Shown piece by piece: positions 32,987 through 44,800 of a stretch of 64,000 nucleotides of DNA (position 1 is the stretch's first letter; each line of letters starts with the position of its first letter). This DNA is from Methylobacterium sp. Leaf117 (GTDB lineage Bacteria > Pseudomonadota > Alphaproteobacteria > Rhizobiales > Beijerinckiaceae). The translations under genes and the position numbers were made by a program. Below the pieces are notes generated by a model. The model was given only the letters and a program-made list of their open reading frames with translations. It was not told the DNA's origin and did no database searches. The stretch spans positions 830,112-894,111 of the forward strand of contig NZ_LMNL01000034.1 of the NCBI RefSeq assembly GCF_001422985.1, in the 5' to 3' direction.

Positions 32987-34101
32987 CCGACCGCCTCACC
33001 GTCGGCGTGCCCCTCGACCAGGGGCGCGCCTACGACATTCTGATCGGGCGCGGCCTCCTCGACGAAGCTGGCCGCCACGTCGCGGCCCTCGGGGCCAGGG
33101 CGGCCGTGATCGTGTCCGACACCAATGTGGCCGCCCTCTACGGCGATAGGCTGCGGGGAAGTCTGGAGGCGGCGGGCCTGCGCTCCGGGCTCGTCACCGT
33201 GGCGCCGGGCGAGGCCTCGAAATGTTACGCCACCTACGCGGCGGTGTGCGACGGGCTCCTCGCCCATCGGGTCGAGCGCAACGATCTCGTGGTGGCGCTC
33301 GGCGGCGGGGTCGTGGGCGATCTCGCGGGGTTCGCGGCCGCCACGCTCCGGCGCGGCGTGCGCTTCGTCCAGGCGCCCACCTCCCTGCTCGCCCAGGTCG
33401 ATTCCTCCGTGGGCGGCAAGACCGGCATCAATTCGCCCCACGGCAAGAACCTCATCGGCGCCTTCCACCAGCCCCGCCTGGTGCTGGCCGATACCGCCAC
33501 CCTCGACACTCTGTCGGAGCGCGAGATGCGGGCCGGCTACGCCGAGGTGGCGAAGTACGGCCTCATCAACGACGCCGCCTTCTTCGATTGGTGCGAGGCG
33601 CACTGGGCCGGCATCTTCGCGGGCGGGCCGGAGCGCGACGAGGCGGTGGCGATCTGCTGCCGCTCCAAGGCCGGCGTGGTGGTGCGCGACGAGCGCGAGG
33701 ACGGCGAGCGTGCCCTGCTCAATCTCGGCCACACCTTCGCGCACGCCCTGGAGCGCCTGACGCATTACGAATCCGCCCGCCTCGTCCACGGCGAGGCGGT
33801 GGCGATCGGGCTGGCGCTCGCCTTCCGCTTCTCCGCCCGCCTCGGCCTGTGCCCGGGCCAGGATGCCGGCCGCGTCGCCAACCACTTGGCGCTGGCCGGC
33901 CTGCCGACCCGGCTCCAGGCGGTACCGGGCGGCTGCGGCGATGCCGACGCTCTCGTCGAGGCCATGGCGCAGGACAAGAAGGTCCGCGATGGGGCGCTCA
34001 CCTTCATTCTGGCCCGCGGCATCGGCCGGAGCTTCATCGCCCCCGGCATCGACGGCGCGGCGGTCCGCGCCTTCCTCGACGACGAATTGAGCGCCGCTTG
34101 A
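32983..34101 (+). CDS. aroB: 3-dehydroquinate synthase
   Basis: A 372-residue NAD- and zinc-dependent enzyme that makes 3-dehydroquinate from DAHP. NAD-binding GGGVVGDLAGF and QVDSSVGGKTGIN are present, and the metal ligands are expected in GYAEVAKYGL (Glu), NLGHTFAHALE (His) and VHGEAV (His). The start is GTG 32983, overlapping the aroK stop. The next gene, a histidine kinase, begins with TTG overlapping this stop (TTGA at 34098-34101), an unusual coupling of a metabolic gene to a sensor. Confidence 0.97.
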   Translation: MTDRLTVGVPLDQGRAYDILIGRGLLDEAGRHVAALGARAAVIVSDTNVAALYGDRLRGSLEAAGLRSGLVTVAPGEASKCYATYAAVCDGLLAHRVERNDLVVALGGGVVGDLAGFAAATLRRGVRFVQAPTSLLAQVDSSVGGKTGINSPHGKNLIGAFHQPRLVLADTATLDTLSEREMRAGYAEVAKYGLINDAAFFDWCEAHWAGIFAGGPERDEAVAICCRSKAGVVVRDEREDGERALLNLGHTFAHALERLTHYESARLVHGEAVAIGLALAFRFSARLGLCPGQDAGRVANHLALAGLPTRLQAVPGGCGDADALVEAMAQDKKVRDGALTFILARGIGRSFIAPGIDGAAVRAFLDDELSAA

Positions 34102-37046
34102 GCGCCGCCGACGTCGAGACCCTGCGCCGCCGCGTCGCGACGCTGGAGGCCGAGATCGGCCGGCTGCGCGAGCCGCCGCAGGCTCAAGGCAAGCCGCCGC
34201 AGGCACACGGCAAGCCGCCTCAGGCTCAAGGCAAGCCGCTGCAGGGACAGGGCGATCCCCCGCAGGGCCCCAGCGAACCAGAACTGCGCCTCATCACCGA
34301 CGCGCTGCCGGTGCTCGTGGCCTCGATCGACCGTGCGTACGTCTACCGCTTCAACAATCGCCACTACGAGGCCTGGTTCGGGCGCGACCGCGCGGACCTG
34401 ACCGGCCGCCACGTGCGCGACGTGCTCGGGCCGGAAGCCTTCGCGGAGCGGCGCCCGTTCATGGACCGGGCGCTCGCCGGCGAGGCGATCATCGTCGACG
34501 GATTCCTTCCGACCCGCGACGGCCGGCGCCGCGCCTGCACCATCCAGTACATTCCGCGCCGGACCGAGACCGGGATCGTGGAGGGGTTCTTCGTCCTCGC
34601 CATCGACATGGACGAGCGCCGGGCGGCGGAAGCCCGGCGGATCGCCGTGGCTGAACTCGGCGCTCGCCTGCGCGACCTCGACGACACCGCCGAGATCGCC
34701 TTCGCGGCCTCGGAGATCCTCGGCACCACCCTGGGGGTCAGCCGGGCCGGCTACGGCACCATCGATCCGGTGGCCGAGACCATCGTGATCGAGCGCGACT
34801 GGAACGCCCCCGGCATCCGGAGTCTGGCCGGAACCCTGCAGTTTCGCGATTACGGCTCGTATATCGAGGACCTTAAGCGCGGCGAGACCGTGATCTGCGT
34901 CGATGCCGATCACGACCCGCGTACCGCCGCCGGCGCCGAGGCCCTGAAGGCGATCAGCGCGCAGTCCTTCGTCAACATGCCGCTGACCGAGCACGGCGGC
35001 TTCGTGGCGCTCCTCTACCTCAATCACGCCACCGCCCGGTCGTGGTCGCCGGACGAACTCGCCTTCATACGCAACGTGGCCGAGCGCACCCGGGCCGCCA
35101 CCGAGCGCAGCCGCGCCACCGCCGCGCGCCGGGCCAGCGACGCCCAGTTCCGCGCCTTCGCGCAGGCGGTGCCGATCCACGTCTGGGCCGCCTCGGCGGC
35201 GGGCGACCTCGACTGGTTCAACGCTCAAGTCTACGCCTATAGCGGCGTGGCGGAGGGGGGCCTCGACGGCGCCGCCTGGGCCGGGCTCGTCCATCCCGAG
35301 GACCGCGCGGCGGTGATCGCCACCTGGGGCGCGGCCCTGGCCGAAAGCCGGTCCTACGAGACCGAGTTCCGCATCCGGCGCAGCGACGGCGCCTATCGCT
35401 GGTTCCTGGTCCGGGCCGAGCCGATCCGGGCGCCGGATGGGACCATCCAGCGCTGGGTCGGCACCAACACCGACATCGAGGACCGCAAGGCCGCCGCGGC
35501 CGAACTCGCGCGCCTCAACACCAGCCTGGAGCGCCAAATCGAGCGCCGCACCCGCGAGCGCGACCGTATCTGGGACACCACCACCGACCTGATGGGGACC
35601 GCCGGGCTCGACGGCTACCTCAAGACCGTGAACCCGGCCTGGGAGCTCACCCTCGGCTGGAGCGAGGCGGAGCTGCTCAGCCGGCCCTTCGCCGTGTTGA
35701 TCGATCCCGCCGACCATGCCGAGACGGCCGAGGTGGTCGGGCGCCTCGCCCGCGGCGAGACCGTGACGGGCTTCGTCGACCGCGTCTTCACCAAGGCGGG
35801 CGAGCGCCGCATCGTGATGTGGACGGCGGCCCCCGACGGCGAGATCTTCACCCTCATCGGGCGCGACATCACCGACCAGCGCCGCACCGAGGATGCCCTG
35901 CGCCAGGCGCAGAAGATGGAGGCCGTGGGCCAGCTCACCGGCGGCCTCGCCCATGATTTCAACAACCTGCTCACCGGCATCTCGGGCAGCCTGGAGCTGC
36001 TCCAGACCCGGATGGCGCAGGGGCGGGTCACCGACCTCGACCGCTACATCAACGCCGCGCAGGGCGCGGCCAAGCGGGCCGCCGCCCTGACCCATCGCCT
36101 GCTCGCCTTCTCGCGGCGCCAGACCCTCGATCCGAAGCCCACCAACGTGAACGGCCTCATCGCGGGCATGGAGGATCTGGTGCGCCGCACGGTCGGCCCC
36201 CAGGTGACCATCGAGGTGGTGGGAGCGGCCGGGCTGTGGACCGCCCTGGTCGATCCGAACCAGCTCGAGAACGCCCTGCTCAACCTCTGCATCAACGCCC
36301 GCGACGCGATGCCGGAGGGTGGGCGCATCACCATCGAGACGGCCAATAAGTGGCTCGATGCCCGGGCGGCCCGCGAGCGCGAGTTGGAGCCCGGCCAGTT
36401 CCTGTCCCTGTGCGTGACCGATACCGGCACCGGCATGACCCGCGAGGTGATCGGCCGGGCCTTCGATCCGTTCTTCACGACGAAGCCCCTCGGCGAGGGC
36501 ACCGGCCTCGGCCTGTCGATGATCTACGGATTCGCCCGCCAGTCGGGCGGCCAAGTGCGGATCTACTCGGAAATCGGCCAGGGCACGACGGTCTGCCTCT
36601 ACCTGCCCCGCCATTACGGGGTGGCCGAGACCCGGGACGGGGAGGCCGATCTCGCCCATGCACCCCGGGCCGAGCAGGGCCAGACCGTGCTCATCGTCGA
36701 TGACGAGCCCACCGTGCGCATGCTGGTCACCGAGGTGCTGGAGGATCTCGGCTACACCGCCATCGAGGCGGCGGACGGGGCGGCCGGGCTCAAGGTGCTC
36801 GAATCCGACGTGCGCCTCGATCTCCTCGTCACCGATGTCGGCCTGCCGGGCGGCATGAACGGGCGCCAGATGGCCGATGCCGGCCGCGTCGTGCGCCCCG
36901 GCCTGAAGGTGCTGTTCATCACCGGCTACGCCGAGAACGCGGTGCTGGGCAACGGCTACCTCGATCCCGGCATGCAGGTGCTGACGAAGCCTTTCGTGAT
37001 GGAGGCGCTGGCCGGGCGCATCCGGGAGCTGATCGCCGAGGGGTGA
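34098..37046 (+). CDS. Hybrid sensor histidine kinase (PAS-GAF-PAS-PAS-HisKA-HATPase-REC)
   Basis: A 982-residue soluble sensor kinase starting at TTG 34098, inside the aroB stop. Order of parts: coiled start with PPQAQGK repeats (26-57), PAS (about 60-170), GAF (about 180-330), PAS (about 345-460), PAS (about 480-590), HisKA with His619 in GGLAHDFNN, HATPase (NARDAMPEGG, DTGTGM, GTGLGLSM) and receiver domain with Asp913 in VTDVGLPGG. There is no membrane helix, so it senses an internal cue such as light, redox or a metabolite. The Cys for flavin attachment of LOV domains was not seen in the PAS parts. No response regulator gene lies beside it; the C-terminal receiver may relay to a phosphotransferase. 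Confidence 0.92.
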   Translation: MSAADVETLRRRVATLEAEIGRLREPPQAQGKPPQAHGKPPQAQGKPLQGQGDPPQGPSEPELRLITDALPVLVASIDRAYVYRFNNRHYEAWFGRDRADLTGRHVRDVLGPEAFAERRPFMDRALAGEAIIVDGFLPTRDGRRRACTIQYIPRRTETGIVEGFFVLAIDMDERRAAEARRIAVAELGARLRDLDDTAEIAFAASEILGTTLGVSRAGYGTIDPVAETIVIERDWNAPGIRSLAGTLQFRDYGSYIEDLKRGETVICVDADHDPRTAAGAEALKAISAQSFVNMPLTEHGGFVALLYLNHATARSWSPDELAFIRNVAERTRAATERSRATAARRASDAQFRAFAQAVPIHVWAASAAGDLDWFNAQVYAYSGVAEGGLDGAAWAGLVHPEDRAAVIATWGAALAESRSYETEFRIRRSDGAYRWFLVRAEPIRAPDGTIQRWVGTNTDIEDRKAAAAELARLNTSLERQIERRTRERDRIWDTTTDLMGTAGLDGYLKTVNPAWELTLGWSEAELLSRPFAVLIDPADHAETAEVVGRLARGETVTGFVDRVFTKAGERRIVMWTAAPDGEIFTLIGRDITDQRRTEDALRQAQKMEAVGQLTGGLAHDFNNLLTGISGSLELLQTRMAQGRVTDLDRYINAAQGAAKRAAALTHRLLAFSRRQTLDPKPTNVNGLIAGMEDLVRRTVGPQVTIEVVGAAGLWTALVDPNQLENALLNLCINARDAMPEGGRITIETANKWLDARAARERELEPGQFLSLCVTDTGTGMTREVIGRAFDPFFTTKPLGEGTGLGLSMIYGFARQSGGQVRIYSEIGQGTTVCLYLPRHYGVAETRDGEADLAHAPRAEQGQTVLIVDDEPTVRMLVTEVLEDLGYTAIEAADGAAGLKVLESDVRLDLLVTDVGLPGGMNGRQMADAGRVVRPGLKVLFITGYAENAVLGNGYLDPGMQVLTKPFVMEALAGRIRELIAEG
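34173..34268 (+). repeat. 21-bp tandem repeats encoding PPQAQGK in the kinase
   Basis: Four and a half copies of a 21-base unit starting at 34173 encode PPQAQGK, PPQAHGK, PPQAQGK, PLQGQGD and PPQG. The repeats lie in the linker before the first PAS domain, where length changes should be tolerated. Confidence 0.9.
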
Positions 37047-37200
37047 GGGCGCCGAACCGCCGGCCCGCGCCGTCGTCGCGGGCGGCTCCGGCGCCGGCGG
37101 TCATCGCCCCTCGTTGTCCCTGTTGTGGTCGTCGACGGTTCCGGTCATCGATTCTGGTCATCGGTTCTTCTGGCTCAAACATCCTCCGGCATCGGCGCGC

Positions 37201-38496
37201 ATGGAACCCCATACCGACCTTTGGCTGGCCGCGAGCATCGTGGTCATCTCGCTCCTGCTCTCGGCCTTCTTCGCGGGCGCCGAGACCGCCTTCACGGCCG
37301 CGTCCCGGGCGCGGATGCTGGCCCTGGAGAATGCCGGCGACGTCCGCGCCCGCCTCGTCAACACCATCCTGGCGAGCCGCGAGCGCTTCATCGGCGCCAT
37401 GCTGATCGGCTACAACATCGTGGCGATCGGCGCTTCCGCCTTCACCACCAGCGTGCTCACCACCCTGTTCGGCAAGAGCGGCGTGCTCTACGCCACCGGC
37501 GTGATGTCGGTCCTGGTCATCATCTTCGCCGAGGTGCTGCCCAAGACCCTCGCCATCAACAAGCCGGACAACGCCGCGCTGGTCATGGCCCGGCCGGTGG
37601 CCTTCGCGGTGGCGGTGCTGGGGCCGGCGGCCCTGGCCATCGAGGCGCTGGTGCGCGCCATGCTGCGGCCCTTTGGCATCCGGATCGGCGAGCGCCAGAC
37701 CATCCTGTCGGCCACCGACGAGATCCGGGGCCAATTGGCCCTGCTCCACCGCGAGGGCGGCGTCGCCAAAGCCGAGCGCGACATGCTCGGCGGCCTGCTC
37801 GACCTGTCCGACCTCACGGTCTCGGAGGTGATGGTCCACCGCACCAAGATGCGGACCATCGATGCCGATCTGCCCTCGCAGGAGATCGTGCGCGCGGTCC
37901 TGGCCTCGCCCTACACGCGCATGCCCCTCTGGCGCGGCACGACGGAGAACATCGTCGGCGTGCTGCACGCCAAGGATCTGCTGCGTGCCCTGGATGCCGC
38001 CGGCGGCGACGCCTCCGGCCTGCAGGTCGAGGCCCTGGCGCTGGAGACCTGGTTCGTGCCGGACACCACCTCCCTGCGCGACCAGCTCAAGGCCTTCCTC
38101 ACCAAGAAGACGCACTTCGCCCTGGTGGTCGACGAGTACGGCGAGGTGATGGGCCTCGTCACCCTCGAGGACATCCTCGAGGAGATCGTCGGCGACATCG
38201 CCGACGAGCACGACGTGACGGTGTCCGGCGTCCGGCCGCAGGGCGACGGCTCGGTCCATGCCGACGGCAGCGTGCCGATCCGCGACCTCAACCGGGCCAT
38301 GGACTGGGACCTGCCCGACGACGAGGCCACCACCATCGCGGGCCTCGTCATCCATGAGGCGAGGGCGATTCCCGACACCGGGACCGCCTTCAACTTTCAC
38401 GGATTCCGCTTCCAGGTGCTGCGCAAGGCCCGCAACCGGATCACCGCCCTGCGCATCACGCCGCTGGGACCCGCCCCGCGCAAGCCGGAGCCGTAA
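37201..38496 (+). CDS. CNNM/CorC-type membrane protein with CBS domains
   Basis: A 431-residue protein (ATG 37201). The N-terminal DUF21/CNNM membrane domain has three to four helices (LLLSAFFAGAETAFTAASRARM, the classic start). Two CBS domains follow (VSEVMVHRTKM and FALVVDEYGEVMGLVTLEDILEE), and a C-terminal CorC_HlyC domain (residues about 345-425). The family, once called hemolysin-related, handles magnesium or cobalt efflux and resistance. The upstream kinase gene ends 154 bases before; the spacing suggests a separate transcript. Confidence 0.92.
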   Translation: MEPHTDLWLAASIVVISLLLSAFFAGAETAFTAASRARMLALENAGDVRARLVNTILASRERFIGAMLIGYNIVAIGASAFTTSVLTTLFGKSGVLYATGVMSVLVIIFAEVLPKTLAINKPDNAALVMARPVAFAVAVLGPAALAIEALVRAMLRPFGIRIGERQTILSATDEIRGQLALLHREGGVAKAERDMLGGLLDLSDLTVSEVMVHRTKMRTIDADLPSQEIVRAVLASPYTRMPLWRGTTENIVGVLHAKDLLRALDAAGGDASGLQVEALALETWFVPDTTSLRDQLKAFLTKKTHFALVVDEYGEVMGLVTLEDILEEIVGDIADEHDVTVSGVRPQGDGSVHADGSVPIRDLNRAMDWDLPDDEATTIAGLVIHEARAIPDTGTAFNFHGFRFQVLRKARNRITALRITPLGPAPRKPEP

Positions 38497-38711
38497 AGCC
38501 CGAATCCTGACGCCGGAAATTTGCAACATCCGAAAGGTTTCACGGTCGGGGACCAGGATATGGGCCGCCCGAAATCCAACGGACCGGGGCCGGCGTCTGG
38601 TCCTGCGGACCCTCCCGGATGTAAGGTGGAGCGCAACGGCCGGATTGTCGGCCCTATCGACGGCGCGATCGGCGCTCGTATCAGGAAACGGGCTGGGAAC
38701 GAGACCGATCG

Positions 38712-39890
38712 ATGCTGCTCGATGCCTCGACCCTGCTGCTGGTGACCGTGATCCTGACCTTCATGGTCGGGAGCCTGTTCCTGCTGTCGTGGAGCCAGGC
38801 ACGCCACGTCCACGCCCTGGCGATCTGGGGCGTCGCCCACATCACCGGCGCGGTGGCGTCGGCCCTGCTCGCCCTGCGGGGAATCATTCCGGACGGGATC
38901 TCGATCGGCGTCGCCAACGGGGTGATGATCGGCGCCTACGGGCTGATCTGGAGCGGCACCCGCGCCTTCGAGGGACGGCGGGCGCGGCCGGTGCCGGTGG
39001 CGGTCGCGGTGGCGCTCTGGAGCGGCGCCTGCCTGATCCCGGCCTTCTACGCCTCGCTGCCCGCCCGGGTCATCCTGGCCTCCAGCCTCGCCGCCGGGTT
39101 CTGCTTCCTGGCGGCGCGGGAGCTGTGGCGGGCGAGGGCCGAACCGCTGGTGTCGCGCTATCCCGGCATCGGCCTGCTGCTGCTCTACGCCATCGCCTAC
39201 GGGATCCGGGTGCCGCTCGCCCTGGTCGCCCCGCCGCAGGTGGGGCCGAATTCGCTGCAATCGCCCTGGCTGACGATCCTGTGCCTGATCGGCATGCTGT
39301 TCACCCTGGCGATCGCCTTCGTGTTCATGTCGCTGACCAAGGAGCGGGCGGAGCACCTCCAGCGGCAGGCGGCGGATACCGACGCCCTCACGGGCGTCCT
39401 GAGCCGGCGCGCCTTCGTGGCCCGGGCCGAGGCCGCCCTCATCGAGAGGGGGCCCGCCGTCACCCTGCTGCTGTTCGACCTCGATCACTTCAAGCGCATC
39501 AACGACCGGCACGGCCACGCGGTCGGGGACGGCGTCCTCGTCGGGTTCTGCCACGCAGTGACGGCCCTGCTGCCGGATTCCGCCCTGTTCGGCCGGATGG
39601 GCGGCGAGGAATTCGCCTGCCTCCTGCGCAACCTCACGCCGGAGGAGGCCCTGGCCAAGGCCGAGTTCCTGCGCCGCGCCACGGCCCGCATCGCCGTGCC
39701 GGAACTGCCGCAGCTCGCCATCAGCGTCAGCATCGGGCTGGCGACGGCGGAGGGGCCGTCCCCCCGCCGAAGCGCCGGGCGTCGGCTCGACGCCCTGCTC
39801 AGCCGGGCCGATGCGGCCCTCTACCGGGCCAAGCGAAACGGGCGGGGACGGACTGAGCCCGCCCCGCCCACCTTACGCCGGGTTGCCTGA
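38712..39890 (+). CDS. Diguanylate cyclase (membrane-bound GGDEF protein)
   Basis: A 392-residue protein. The N-terminal half has about seven membrane helices from LLVTVILTFMVGSLFLLSW to LTILCLIGMLFTLAIAFVFM, like MASE-type sensor domains. The C-terminal GGDEF domain begins DALTGVLSRRAF, has FDLDHFKRINDRHGH and the active-site GGEEF, so it should make cyclic di-GMP. The inhibitory RxxD site that normally sits just before GGEEF is absent (PDSA at that position), so product feedback may be missing. There is no EAL domain. Confidence 0.92.
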   Translation: MLLDASTLLLVTVILTFMVGSLFLLSWSQARHVHALAIWGVAHITGAVASALLALRGIIPDGISIGVANGVMIGAYGLIWSGTRAFEGRRARPVPVAVAVALWSGACLIPAFYASLPARVILASSLAAGFCFLAARELWRARAEPLVSRYPGIGLLLLYAIAYGIRVPLALVAPPQVGPNSLQSPWLTILCLIGMLFTLAIAFVFMSLTKERAEHLQRQAADTDALTGVLSRRAFVARAEAALIERGPAVTLLLFDLDHFKRINDRHGHAVGDGVLVGFCHAVTALLPDSALFGRMGGEEFACLLRNLTPEEALAKAEFLRRATARIAVPELPQLAISVSIGLATAEGPSPRRSAGRRLDALLSRADAALYRAKRNGRGRTEPAPPTLRRVA

Positions 39891-39912
39891 GGCCCGGGGC
39901 CCGCGAGGACCC

Positions 39913-40845
39913 TTACGGAGCCTTCGGGGCGGGGGCCGGCGGCGCGGGCGCGACGGCTGGGGCGGCGGCGGTGCGCTCGATCTTGGCGCCCTCGCGCAGC
40001 TTCAGGATCAGGTCCTGCTGGGCCTTGCGGGTGAGATACTGGTCCACCTGCTCCTTCATCTCGTCGAAGGTCGGGACCGGCTTGGTGCGCTTCTCCTCGA
40101 GCTTGATCACGTGCCAGCCGAACTGGGTCTTGACCGGCTCGGACACCTGTCCGGGGCTCATCTTGAAGGCGGCCTCGGCGAAGGGCGCGACCATGCGCTC
40201 CTTGGTGAACCAGCCGAGATCGCCGCCCTCGGTCTTCGAGCCGGGGTCCTTCGACACCTCGGCCGCGACCTTGGCGAAGTCCTCGCCGCCCTTGATGCGC
40301 GCGGCGATCTTCTTGGCGTCGTCCTCGTTCTCCACGAGGATATGGCGGGCATGCACCTCCTCCTCGGGCTTCATCGCCTTCACGGTCTGGTCGTAGAGGG
40401 CCTTGGCCGCCTCCGGCGTCGCCGCCTTCTTGGCCTCGCGCTCCAGGTACTCGTCGAGCAGGAGCTTGTCCTTGAAGTAGGCGAGCTTGCGCTGGAAGTC
40501 CGGCGAATCGCCCACCTTGGCGGCGCTCGCCGCCTGGGCGCCGACCTTGAGGTCGATCATGTAGTCGACCAGGAGGTTCTTCTTCTGGGCGTCGTCCACG
40601 CCCGGCAGCGACAGGGCCGGGTCCTCGGACGCGATGGCGAGATCGCCCGCCGTGATCGGCGCCCCGTTGACCTTCGCCACCACCGTCTCGGGGGCCACGG
40701 GAGCGGCCGGCGCCGCTGACGGCGTCGCTGCGGGCGTCTGTGCTTGTGCCTGGGCCTGGGCGGAGGCCAGGGGCAGGCCGAGGGCGAGGGCCACGGCCCC
40801 CGTGCGCAGGAGGCCGGAACGCGAGAGGAACTTGGTCATCGTCAT
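39913..40845 (-). CDS. Periplasmic peptidyl-prolyl isomerase (parvulin/SurA-like)
   Basis: A 310-residue exported foldase. A signal peptide (RTGAVALALGLPLASAQAQA) is followed by a SurA_N-like helical region and a parvulin domain (EVHARHILVENEDDAKKIAA, then GGDLGWFTKERMV and TQFGWHVIKLEE). A Pro/Ala-rich tail closes the protein. It catalyses proline isomerisation and assists outer membrane and secreted proteins. ATG 40845 has AAGGA ten bases upstream. The gene is divergent from secA, a logical neighbour for an export foldase. Confidence 0.93.
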   Translation of the reverse strand: MTMTKFLSRSGLLRTGAVALALGLPLASAQAQAQAQTPAATPSAAPAAPVAPETVVAKVNGAPITAGDLAIASEDPALSLPGVDDAQKKNLLVDYMIDLKVGAQAASAAKVGDSPDFQRKLAYFKDKLLLDEYLEREAKKAATPEAAKALYDQTVKAMKPEEEVHARHILVENEDDAKKIAARIKGGEDFAKVAAEVSKDPGSKTEGGDLGWFTKERMVAPFAEAAFKMSPGQVSEPVKTQFGWHVIKLEEKRTKPVPTFDEMKEQVDQYLTRKAQQDLILKLREGAKIERTAAAPAVAPAPPAPAPKAP

Positions 40846-41358
40846 GGAGGCGTCCTTGGGAGCGCCGCCCGCGTCCCGGCAGGCCGGAGGTCGTCGCAGA
40901 GGCGGTCGGAGAAAGTCGGTCGCGAAGGTGTCGCGATGGTGAAGTGCGGCGGCAGGCCGCCGCGGTTCTGCCGCGACATCAGGTGGCGCGCGATCCCCGC
41001 GATGGCAAGCGCGGTCGTCGCGATGGGAAATCGCGGGCCCGGGGCCGGCCTGACGAATCCGGACGCTCCGGCCCGTCGATCGTCAGGGCACCACGTGGCC
41101 CAAGATTCTTGCCATCAGGGCGGCCCGGACCGGCCATCACGATGCCGGGAGATCGCCGCACCGGTGACCCGCGCGGATCGAACGGGCCGGTTGCGGCGTT
41201 GGGGGCCTCTGCCGGTGGCCGAGCGGCGCCGTGGGTGACGGACGGCGCGGGCGGGTCTGCACACGGCCTGGCTCTTTCGGATGCGCCGGTCCGTATTTAC
41301 CTCTATAAGCCCGGCCAACATTCGCCTTCAGACTTATTCGATCGACCGTAGGTTCACG
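40846..41358. other. Divergent intergenic region, foldase / secA
   Basis: About 510 bases with no supportable gene. It is GC-rich except for the last 80 bases before secA, where TTTACCTCTATAAGC and TTATTCGATC occur and the secA promoter probably lies. No SecM-like leader is evident. Confidence 0.4.
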
Positions 41359-44253
<2,895 letters not shown>

Positions 44254-44256
44254 ACC

Positions 44257-44709
44257 ATGTCTGACGCCGACACGTCTCAGGGCGACCCGTCCCAGCGCGA
44301 CCCCGCCGGCGTCGTCTACGGCATCGAACCGAACCTCGACGCGGCGGAATTCCGCCGCGTCCTCGTCGAGTCGGGCCTCGCGCCCCGGCGCCCGTCCGAC
44401 GACCTGCCGCGCCTCGCCCTGATGCTGGAGCGGGCCGATCTCGTGGTCACCGCCCGGCGCGACGGCGCACTGGTGGGGATCGCGCGCACGCTCACGGATT
44501 TCGAGTTCTGCGCCTACCTGTCGGACCTAGCGGTGAGCCGCTCGGTGCAGGGGCTCAAGATCGGCCAGGGCCTCATCGCTGCCACCCGTGCGGCCGTCGG
44601 CCCGCGGGCGTCGCTGCTGCTGACGGCGGCCCCGGACGCCATCACCTTCTACGATCACATCGGCATGCCGCGCGTGGCCGACGCCTTCCGCTACGACCGC
44701 GAGGCCTGA
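44257..44709 (+). CDS. GNAT family N-acetyltransferase
   Basis: A 150-residue GNAT protein. The acetyl-CoA-binding segment is AYLSDLAVSRSVQGLKIGQGL, split here as AYLSDLAVSRSVQ and GLKIGQGLIAATRAAVG, with the final ITFYDHIGMPRVADAF typical of small GNAT enzymes related to aminoglycoside-type or protein acetyltransferases. The substrate is unknown. It is probably co-transcribed with secA (three-base gap), although a functional link is not evident. Confidence 0.88.
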   Translation: MSDADTSQGDPSQRDPAGVVYGIEPNLDAAEFRRVLVESGLAPRRPSDDLPRLALMLERADLVVTARRDGALVGIARTLTDFEFCAYLSDLAVSRSVQGLKIGQGLIAATRAAVGPRASLLLTAAPDAITFYDHIGMPRVADAFRYDREA

Positions 44710-44800
44710 ACCCCCGCCGCTCCGTTCTCCGCTTGCCCGAAAACGAACCCATTTGGCAGCCAAGCCACATGGACAAGCTTGAGGGAGCGAACGGACCGGC

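Noticed and set aside
33765..36659. 964-codon minus-strand frame opposite aroB and the hybrid kinase
   Set aside because: Both plus-strand genes have intact catalytic motifs; the antisense frame has none.
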